NCBI GenBank assembly: GCA_030824275.1
Contig: JAVBXY010000031.1
Location: 1-64,000 of the forward strand
Source: Rhodocyclaceae bacterium
Lineage (GTDB): Bacteria; Pseudomonadota; Gammaproteobacteria; Burkholderiales; Rhodocyclaceae
DNA: 64,000 bases
Reading direction: 5' to 3'
Below, piece after piece: positions 30,042 through 36,006 of the stretch (the first letter of the stretch is position 1; each line of letters begins with the position of its first letter). A program made the translations under genes and the position numbers. The notes beneath the pieces were generated by a model that made no database searches, was not told where the DNA came from, and saw only the letters and a list, made by a program, of their open reading frames with translations.

Positions 30042-31831
30042 CCAAAGCGGCGGAACTGGACGAGGGTGAGCGACTGCGCAATGCCGCCGAAGCACGCCTG
30101 CGATCCGCCGCTGCCAATAGTCAGGCGATCAGCGCCAACACGGAAGCCGATCTGCTGCGTCTGGTGCACGAGTTGCAGGTGCATCAGATCGAACTGGAAA
30201 TGCAGAACCAGGAGTTGCGCGAGGCCCGTGCCGAGCGGGAAGCCGCGCTGATCCGCTATACCGAACTCTACGATTTCGCGCCGGTCGGCTATCTCACAAT
30301 GACCGCCGACGGCCTGATCGAGGAGATCAATCTGACCGGCGCCACGCTGCTTGGCGTGGCCCGCAGCAGCCTGCACCGAAAGCGCTTCGACGCCCTGGTG
30401 GTTGCCGAAGATCGGAGGCGCTGGAGCAGCTTTCTCACCACCGTGCAGACCCATGATGAACAGGACAACGTCGAGCTGACGCTGCGACGCGGTGATGGCT
30501 CGACATTCCCCGCGCAACTGGATTGCGTGCGCCATAAAGTCGGCGCTGGCGACACGGCTGCAAGCACCGATGGCGACCTTCTGGAGGTGAGCATTGCCCT
30601 CACCGACATCACCGTGCGCAAAGGTGTCGACGCCCGTTTGAACGAGGCCATGGCCGTGGCCGAAAAAGCCAACCGGGCCAAGACGGATTTTCTTTCCAGC
30701 ATGAGCCATGAGCTGCGTACACCGCTCAACGCCATCCTCGGCTTTGCCCAGATCATGGAAACCAGCACGCCGCCGCCAACGCCCACCCAGCGCGGCGATC
30801 TGGACCGGATACTCAAGGCGGGCTGGTATCTCCTCGAACTGATCAACGAAGTACTTGACCTGACCTTGATCGAATCGGGCAAGGCGATGCTCTCCACCGA
30901 GCCGGTTTCGCTGAATGATGTGATGCGGGAGTGCCAGGTCATGATCGAGCCGCAGGCATCATTGCGCGGCATCGGTATGACATTCCCTGCGGACACGACC
31001 CCGTGTTTTGTCACTGCCGACCGGACCCGGCTCAAGCAGGTGCTGATCAACTTGCTGTTCAATGCCGTCAAATACAACCGACCGAATGGGAAGGTATCCA
31101 TCGACTGCATTCCCCTGCCGCCGAATTCGCTGCGTATCAAGGTCCGTGACACTGGTGAGGGCCTGAACCGAGAGCAGGTGGAGCAATTGTTCCAGCCCTT
31201 CAATCGTCTGGGCAGGGAAGCCGGCGCGGAGGAGGGCACGGGCATCGGGCTGGTGGTGACTAAACGCCTGGTCGAATTGATGGGCGGCAGCATCGGTGTC
31301 GAGAGTTCCGTCGGCGTGGGCAGCATCTTCCAGATCGACTTTCCGCTGGCGAGTCCGCCGCTGGCTGCCGCGCAAAGACCCGGCCTTGCGCCGCACGCAA
31401 CGCCGCAGGCACAGCACGATGAGCAGGCGGCCACCGTGCTGTACGTGGAAGACGATCCGGCCAACCTGGAACTGGTCGAACAATTGATTTCGCGTCGCCC
31501 GGAGTTGCATCTGCTGTGCGCGGCGGACGGCAAGCTCGGCATCGAGTTCGCCCGCGTCTACCAGCCGAAAGTGATCCTGATGGATATCAACCTGCCCGAC
31601 GGCTTCAGTGGGCTGGAGGCCATGCGTGTCCTGCGTGCGGACCCGACGACCGCCCATATTCCCATCATCGCAGTCAGTGCCAATGCCATGCCCCACGACG
31701 TGGCGAAGGGTCTGGCGGCAGGCTTCTACCGTTATCTCACCAAGCCCATCCGGATCACCGAGTTCATGGATGCACTGGACATGGCGCTGAAACTTGCCGC
31801 CACCCCATCGAGCGATCAGAGCGGCGAGTAA
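30038..31831 (+). CDS. PAS-containing hybrid histidine kinase
   Basis: A 597-residue soluble kinase with a GTG start coupled to the CheB-CheR gene. An N-terminal helical segment (VHELQVHQIELEMQNQELR) precedes PAS (about 65-200: FAPVGYLTMTADGLIEEINL), HisKA with His224 in SMSHELRTPLNAILGF, a HATPase, and REC with Asp516 in VILMDINLPDG. From HisKA to the end it is a paralogue of the kinase at 23390. It has no membrane segment, so it probably senses through PAS or through the CheB-CheR-PAS partner. Confidence 0.9.
   Translation: MTKAAELDEGERLRNAAEARLRSAAANSQAISANTEADLLRLVHELQVHQIELEMQNQELREARAEREAALIRYTELYDFAPVGYLTMTADGLIEEINLTGATLLGVARSSLHRKRFDALVVAEDRRRWSSFLTTVQTHDEQDNVELTLRRGDGSTFPAQLDCVRHKVGAGDTAASTDGDLLEVSIALTDITVRKGVDARLNEAMAVAEKANRAKTDFLSSMSHELRTPLNAILGFAQIMETSTPPPTPTQRGDLDRILKAGWYLLELINEVLDLTLIESGKAMLSTEPVSLNDVMRECQVMIEPQASLRGIGMTFPADTTPCFVTADRTRLKQVLINLLFNAVKYNRPNGKVSIDCIPLPPNSLRIKVRDTGEGLNREQVEQLFQPFNRLGREAGAEEGTGIGLVVTKRLVELMGGSIGVESSVGVGSIFQIDFPLASPPLAAAQRPGLAPHATPQAQHDEQAATVLYVEDDPANLELVEQLISRRPELHLLCAADGKLGIEFARVYQPKVILMDINLPDGFSGLEAMRVLRADPTTAHIPIIAVSANAMPHDVAKGLAAGFYRYLTKPIRITEFMDALDMALKLAATPSSDQSGE
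30536..30559 (+). repeat. Weak match to short dispersed repeat inside the kinase gene
   Basis: AAAGTCGGCGCTGGCG, two divergent bases, then ACGGC: the same core as the copies at 45088 and 53206. Here it encodes KVGAGDTA in the PAS region. It could be a true inserted copy or a chance match. Confidence 0.35.
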
Positions 31832-31894
31832 GCCGCAGGAAATTCTCCTGGGCCATGCAAGGTGGCCCGAATTGGCGTCCATGGTGGTGTCCAT

Positions 31895-31910
31895 GGTGTG
31901 CTGACGCACA
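31895..31910 (+). promoter_or_regulatory. Operator-like palindrome, site 2
   Basis: GGTGTGCTGACGCACA agrees with site 1 at 12 of 16 bases and is followed by GA, giving the shared CGCACAGA gene-proximal end. It lies 106 bp before the ATG at 32017. Confidence 0.5.
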
Positions 31911-32016
31911 GACCGCGCGCTGTGCCACGTCCAATCTGTTCCGCTCAATCCACGAGTCGCTCATGCAAGGCTTTTGCGCCGGCATGGGGCTCGGAGTCTT
32001 TCAGGAGAGCCGGAAA

Positions 32017-33111
32017 ATGTTCAGAAAAATTGTTCTTGCCATCTGTGCCCTGGCGACGTTTGCCGCGCTGCCATTTCCGCTCGGTCTGGCCCATGCCCAG
32101 GGGACGGCGTCTTTCGCAGAAGCCGTGCGGATCGATGGCTTCGACGTAGAGCCGGTGGCAAAGCCAGCGCCGGGCAATGAGTTGGTGTTCACCCTGTACG
32201 GTAGCCCCGGCGGTTCGGCGGCGGTGCAGATCAAGGGTGCCACCGGCGGTGTGGTGCTGGTGGAAAGCGAAGCCGGTGTCTACGAAGGCACCTACACCAT
32301 TCGCAAGCGCGACAAGATCACGACGGCGAGTACCGCCATCGCCAACCTGCGGGTCGGCAACAAGGTGGTCAGCGTCATCCTCGACGAGCCATTGATCGGC
32401 AAGGCCGGCGTCAAACGGCCTGCTGCCGCAAAGCTTTCCGGCATGGTGCCGAAAATTGATCGCTTCGACCTGATGTCACCGCCCGCCAGTCTACTGGCCG
32501 GCGAAGACCTGGTCCTGGCAATGGGCGGCAGCCCCGGCGGCGCGGCCAGCGCGCGGGTCGTTGGCGTCAAGGGCAAGATCGTCCTCAATGAAATCCGCAG
32601 CGGTGTGTACGAAGGCACCTACACCATCAAGAATCGCGACCGCATCATGGCCAACTCCGTCGTCACGGGGCATCTGCGGCTCGGCGAACGGGAAACCAAT
32701 GTCGTGCTCGGTCAGTCGTTGTTGACCGGCACCGCCTTGCAGAGCCAGTCAGCGGCGCGGCAATCGTCCCGCTGGTGCGCCGACTGCGGCGTCGTCGAGG
32801 CGATCAACGTGGTCGAAGTCAAAGGTCAAGGCAGCTATCTGGGCGCTATTGCCGGTGGTGTCGCCGGCGTTTTGATCGGCAGCCAGATCGGCCAGGGCGC
32901 GGGTACCACGGTCGCCCAGGTGGCCGGTGGTGCGGGTGGCGCCTACGTCGGTAACGAAATCGAGAAGCGCATCAAGACCACCAAGCATTACGAAGTCATC
33001 GTGCGCCTCGATAACGGCGGCTCGCGGATGATCTCCTATGCGGCGCAACCTGCTTTCGCCGTTGGCGCCAAGGTCAAGATCGAAAACAACAGCCTGACGC
33101 TCATTCCCTAG
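32017..33111 (+). CDS. Secreted glycine-zipper protein with duplicated N-terminal domain
   Basis: A 364-residue exported protein. The ATG at 32017 follows an AGGAGAG ribosome site; the signal peptide ends near AHAQG. Two copies of a domain of about 95 residues follow (about 32-135 and 145-240), each with GSPGG, SGVYEGTYTI or EAGVYEGTYTI, and a closing NLRVGNKVVSVIL-type strand. The C-terminal part has CADCG and then a glycine-zipper segment (AIAGGVAGVLIGSQIGQGAGTT), as in SlyB/PcP-type outer-membrane proteins. I do not recognise the duplicated domain. Site 2 lies upstream, and the gene may be transcribed alone before ompA. Confidence 0.8.
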   Translation: MFRKIVLAICALATFAALPFPLGLAHAQGTASFAEAVRIDGFDVEPVAKPAPGNELVFTLYGSPGGSAAVQIKGATGGVVLVESEAGVYEGTYTIRKRDKITTASTAIANLRVGNKVVSVILDEPLIGKAGVKRPAAAKLSGMVPKIDRFDLMSPPASLLAGEDLVLAMGGSPGGAASARVVGVKGKIVLNEIRSGVYEGTYTIKNRDRIMANSVVTGHLRLGERETNVVLGQSLLTGTALQSQSAARQSSRWCADCGVVEAINVVEVKGQGSYLGAIAGGVAGVLIGSQIGQGAGTTVAQVAGGAGGAYVGNEIEKRIKTTKHYEVIVRLDNGGSRMISYAAQPAFAVGAKVKIENNSLTLIP

Positions 33112-33124
33112 GCTGCGTAGCGTG

Positions 33125-33140
33125 TGTGTGACAGCGCACA
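33125..33140 (+). promoter_or_regulatory. Operator-like palindrome, site 3
   Basis: TGTGTGACAGCGCACA, 13 of 16 with site 1, followed by GA. It lies 135 bp before the ompA start. Confidence 0.55.
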
Positions 33141-33275
33141 GAGAAGCTGCCGGATCGGGCCGATGATGGCCGCTATTACATCGACTGACGGCATTTCGCC
33201 GCTTTGCCGGCAGTCGAAAGTACCAAAGTACCGGACGGCGGAAATGGATGTACCTCTTAAGGATTGGAAATCATC

Positions 33276-33956
33276 ATGACTCGTGCAATAAGCAAAAAAC
33301 AAATGGCCCTGGCTGTTTCCTGTGTCTTCTCCCTGGGTCTGGTTTCCAGCGGCGCAATGGCGCAAAGCAATAATCCGACAAAAGAGGGCTACCTCATCGA
33401 TCAGCGTACCGAGGTCGTCAAGAGCGGCACCGGCCTGTGCTGGCATACCGGCTACTGGACTCCGGCGAACGCCATCGAGGAATGCGATCCCGATCTGGTG
33501 AAGAAGGCGCCGGTCGCTGCCAAGGCGCCGCAACAGATGGCCGCCGTGGTACCGCCGGTAAAGCCGGCGGCGAAACGCGTGCAGCTCAGCGCCGATACGC
33601 TGTTCGACTTCAACAAGTCGACCCTGCGTCCGGCCGGCAAGGACACGCTGGATGATTTCGTCAGCAAGAGCAAGGACATCAACCCGGAGGTGATCACGGC
33701 CGTCGGCCATGCGGATCGCTTCGGTTCCGACAGCTACAACCAGCACCTCTCCGAGCAGCGCGCCGCGACGGTCAAAGCCTATCTGTTGAGCAAGGGTGTC
33801 GAGCCGAATCGCGTGCAAACCGAGGGCCGGGGTGAAACCCAGCCGGTCACGAAGAGCGGCGAATGCCTGGGTGCGAAGAGCGCCAAGGTGATTGCCTGCC
33901 TGCAACCGGATCGCCGCGTCGATATCGAAATCATCGGTACCCGCAAGGCCCCTTGA
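33276..33956 (+). CDS. ompA: OmpA-family outer-membrane/peptidoglycan-binding protein
   Basis: A 226-residue protein. I chose the ATG at 33276 (MTRAISKKQ), 12 bases downstream of an in-frame TTG. The signal peptide ends at GAMAQ. A short middle segment with two cysteines (GLCWHTGYWTPANAIEECDP) replaces a beta-barrel; the C-terminal OmpA domain (about 108-224) has LSADTLFDFNKSTLRP, VGHADRFGSDSYNQHLSEQRA and PDRRVDIEI. It probably anchors the outer membrane to peptidoglycan. It heads the run ompA, 34013, 34622, 34930. Confidence 0.9.
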   Translation: MTRAISKKQMALAVSCVFSLGLVSSGAMAQSNNPTKEGYLIDQRTEVVKSGTGLCWHTGYWTPANAIEECDPDLVKKAPVAAKAPQQMAAVVPPVKPAAKRVQLSADTLFDFNKSTLRPAGKDTLDDFVSKSKDINPEVITAVGHADRFGSDSYNQHLSEQRAATVKAYLLSKGVEPNRVQTEGRGETQPVTKSGECLGAKSAKVIACLQPDRRVDIEIIGTRKAP

Positions 33957-34012
33957 GCATTCCCATGGAGGTGCCGGTGGCGCTTCCAGTTTCACCTCTT
34001 AAAGGAAACCCA

Positions 34013-34591
34013 ATGAACAGACTCAATCTCAGCGTGATTGCGCTGGCAGTCGGCGTCGTCTTCAGTGCCGGAGCGATGGCGGAAAACATGTCCAAGGATG
34101 ATTACAAGGCCAGCAAGGACAAGTTCTCCACCGAGTACAAGGCAGCCAAGACGGCTTGCGATTCGTTCTCCGACAATGCCAAGGATATTTGCGTCGCCGA
34201 AGCCAAGGGCCGCGAGAAAGTCGCCAAGGCCGATCTGGAGGCGAACTACCAACCCAGCGCCAAGAATCACTACAAGGCCCGCATCGCCGCCGCCGAAGCC
34301 GACTATTCGATAGCCAGGGAGCGCTGCGACGACAAGGGCGGCACGGCCAAGGATGTCTGCATCGAGGAAGCCAAGGCGGCCAAGACCACCGCCAAGGCCA
34401 ACGCCAAGGCGCAGATGAAGGTGACGGCTGCCAACGTCGATGCCAGTGGCAAGCGCAACGAGGCCCGCAAGGACGCGGCGGAAAGCACCAACGACGCCCA
34501 GTACAACGTGGCCAAGGAAAAGTGCGACACCTACGCCGGCGAAGCCAAGGATCATTGCCTGGCGCAGGCCAAGAAGAACTTTGGCAAGTAA
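34013..34591 (+). CDS. Exported protein with three cysteine-pair helical repeats
   Basis: A 192-residue exported protein with a signal peptide ending at GAMAEN. The mature part is helical, rich in Ala, Lys and Glu, and built from three imperfect repeats of the form YxxAKxxCDxxxxxAKDxC, at about residues 41-60, 103-122 and 163-182. Each repeat has two cysteines about nine residues apart, suited to a disulfide within a helical hairpin. I have seen similar unnamed proteins in betaproteobacteria, sometimes labelled TolA-like, but no function is established. It follows ompA by 56 bp with an AAAGGAAA ribosome site. Confidence 0.75.
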   Translation: MNRLNLSVIALAVGVVFSAGAMAENMSKDDYKASKDKFSTEYKAAKTACDSFSDNAKDICVAEAKGREKVAKADLEANYQPSAKNHYKARIAAAEADYSIARERCDDKGGTAKDVCIEEAKAAKTTAKANAKAQMKVTAANVDASGKRNEARKDAAESTNDAQYNVAKEKCDTYAGEAKDHCLAQAKKNFGK

Positions 34592-34621
34592 AGCAGTTCC
34601 CAAATCGAAAGAGGTAATGCC

Positions 34622-34837
34622 ATGAACACACTACAGCGATCCACCATCAGCACCATTGCCATCCTTGCGCTGGTCGGCCTGGCCGGCTGTGCCGGGATGA
34701 CCCAGCAGGAAAAGAACACGGCAGTCGGTGCCGGTGTCGGCGCCGTCGGTGGTGCCGTGCTGACCGGCGGCAGTGCCGTCGGTACCGTGGGCGGCGCAGC
34801 CGTTGGCGGCATCATCGGGCACGAAATCAATAAGTGA
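34622..34837 (+). CDS. Small glycine-zipper lipoprotein (OsmB-like)
   Basis: A 71-residue lipoprotein. The signal peptide carries lipobox GLAGC (Cys23), then GMTQQEKNTAVGAGVGAVGG and further GxxxG repeats form a glycine-zipper membrane hairpin, as in OsmB. These proteins are commonly induced by osmotic or envelope stress. It lies 30 bp after the preceding gene, in the ompA run. Confidence 0.8.
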   Translation: MNTLQRSTISTIAILALVGLAGCAGMTQQEKNTAVGAGVGAVGGAVLTGGSAVGTVGGAAVGGIIGHEINK

Positions 34838-34929
34838 TGAGGCAAGGGGCGATGCGCCCGACCGTCCGGTCGGCGTGTCGCCTCAGCGTTTCAGCAGGAC
34901 ATCAGCAAGCAACAGCCGAGGTAGCCACC

Positions 34930-35124
34930 GTGAAATTTATCGAAACCACCAGCGCAATGCTGGTCGTCAGCGCGATGTTTTTCGCGCTTTCCGCATGTCA
35001 GAAGCAGGAAGGGCCGGCCGAGCGTGCCGGCAAGGAAACCGACAAGGCCGTGGAGAAAGTCGGCCAGCAGATCGAGAAGGCCGGCGAGAACATCCAGGAC
35101 GCCGCCAAGGGCAACAAGAAATAG
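34930..35124 (+). CDS. Small lipoprotein with charged amphipathic helix
   Basis: A 64-residue protein starting with GTG at 34930 after a CGAGGT site; an in-frame ATG at 34834 would add 32 residues with no signal character. The signal peptide ends in the lipobox LSAC. The mature 38 residues form one charged helix (KETDKAVEKVGQQIEKAGENIQDAAKG), like entericidin- or YMGG-type stress lipoproteins. It is the last gene of the ompA run. Confidence 0.65.
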   Translation: MKFIETTSAMLVVSAMFFALSACQKQEGPAERAGKETDKAVEKVGQQIEKAGENIQDAAKGNKK

Positions 35125-35155
35125 CCAGGCATGCGGGCCACCCAGGTGGCCTGAG

Positions 35156-35179
35156 AAAAGTCGGCGCTGGCGGTACGGG
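35156..35179 (+). repeat. Short dispersed repeat, copy A
   Basis: AAAAGTCGGCGCTGGCGG then TACGGG, matching the family core except at its right end. It is intergenic, after the small lipoprotein gene, and runs straight into a 39-bp tandem repeat. Confidence 0.7.
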
Positions 35180-35260
35180 GAGGCCGTCAGGCTGGAGGTG
35201 ACCCGAAGAGGTTACGGGGAGGCCGTCAGGCCGGAGGTGACCCGAAGAGGTCACGGCGGT
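35174..35260 (+). repeat. 39-bp tandem repeat
   Basis: Two near-identical 39-bp units (35174-35212 and 35213-35251; first bases TACGGGGAGGCCGTCAGG) and the first bases of a third (CACGG). The unit differs at only a few positions. It fills the gap between the converging lipoprotein and L,D-transpeptidase-like genes. No gene call is supported here. Confidence 0.85.
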
Positions 35261-35271
35261 ATCGCCAGTCG

Positions 35272-35976
35272 CTAGCGGGCCGATGCACCTTCGACGTCGT
35301 AGGAACCGAAAACGGTGCGCGACGACCGTGTTTCCGGCAGCACATAGACAATGCCATTGGTCCCGGTAAAGGCCGGGCGCACGATGGTCTCGAAGAACTT
35401 CGCCGAGACGTTGATGCAGCCGTAGGAAATCCGGTTGTCGAGCGGTGTCGGCGTTCCCAGGCGCTGAAGACGACGCTCATCGGTTCTGGCGCTGACCACC
35501 GGATGCAGCGATACGGCGCCCTCATAGTCCACCCAGAGAATTTCCTTGCCGCGTAAATTGCGGTCGAGGGCGGCAATGAAGCGGCCGGCCGGCGTGGTGC
35601 GTTCCTCGGGGCGAATTGCGGATAGCGCCCGGTTGCCGATGCCGGGAACGGCATCATCGCCCACGGCCAGGCCCAGCAGCGCAGCGGCGGCGCCGAGAAG
35701 TCGCCCCTCGCTATCGAAGACGAATACTCTGGCGTCCTTCTTGTCGACAATGGCGAAGGGCATGCCGGGGCTGTCATTCGAATCGACTACCCAGTCGGCG
35801 ATACTGCGTGCGTCGATGGACATGTGCTCCTGGCCGGCGGTGGCGTGACGTGGCAGCGATGTCCGCAAGGCATTGGCTTCCGCCTCGGCGGGCGATGGGC
35901 CCATGAATGCCACCAGCAGCCCGCAACAGATCGCCAGACCAGGAGCGGAGGCTGTCCTTCGCAGTGTTTTGTGCAT
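35272..35976 (-). CDS. L,D-transpeptidase-like (YkuD-type) exported protein
   Basis: A 234-residue exported protein with a signal peptide ending near AEAEA. The C-terminal half has the layout of a YkuD catalytic site: a histidine in AVSLHPVVSA, then ISYGCINVSAKFF about 27 residues later, equal to the SHGCxR/N cysteine motif but with Tyr for the His before Gly-Cys. YkuD enzymes cross-link peptidoglycan or attach lipoproteins. It is the third gene of the tpsB-tpsA operon, 30 bp after tpsA. A hairpin overlapping its AGGGGG ribosome site may limit translation. Confidence 0.7.
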   Translation of the reverse strand: MHKTLRRTASAPGLAICCGLLVAFMGPSPAEAEANALRTSLPRHATAGQEHMSIDARSIADWVVDSNDSPGMPFAIVDKKDARVFVFDSEGRLLGAAAALLGLAVGDDAVPGIGNRALSAIRPEERTTPAGRFIAALDRNLRGKEILWVDYEGAVSLHPVVSARTDERRLQRLGTPTPLDNRISYGCINVSAKFFETIVRPAFTGTNGIVYVLPETRSSRTVFGSYDVEGASAR

Positions 35977-35979
35977 GTT

Positions 35980-36002
35980 GCATCCCCCTGTCAGGGGAAT
36001 GC
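35980..36002 (-). promoter_or_regulatory. Hairpin between tpsA and the transpeptidase-like gene
   Basis: GCATCCCCCTG and CAGGGGAATGC form a near-perfect stem that buries the AGGGGG ribosome site of the downstream gene (start at 35976). There is no T tract, so it is more likely a translation control or RNA-stability element than a terminator. Confidence 0.5.
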
Positions 36003-36006
36003 GTAC

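Noticed and set aside
28020-30095. A 691-codon open frame antisense to the CheB-CheR-PAS gene
   Set aside because: It is fully covered by a fusion with intact catalytic motifs, and the antisense product has no known domain.
35174-35260. Possible CRISPR array at the 39-bp repeats
   Set aside because: The units are directly joined without spacers and there are no cas genes in the window.
35024-35275. An open frame over the tandem repeat after the small lipoprotein
   Set aside because: The basic Arg/Ser/Pro product comes from the lipoprotein gene in another frame and then the 39-bp repeats.
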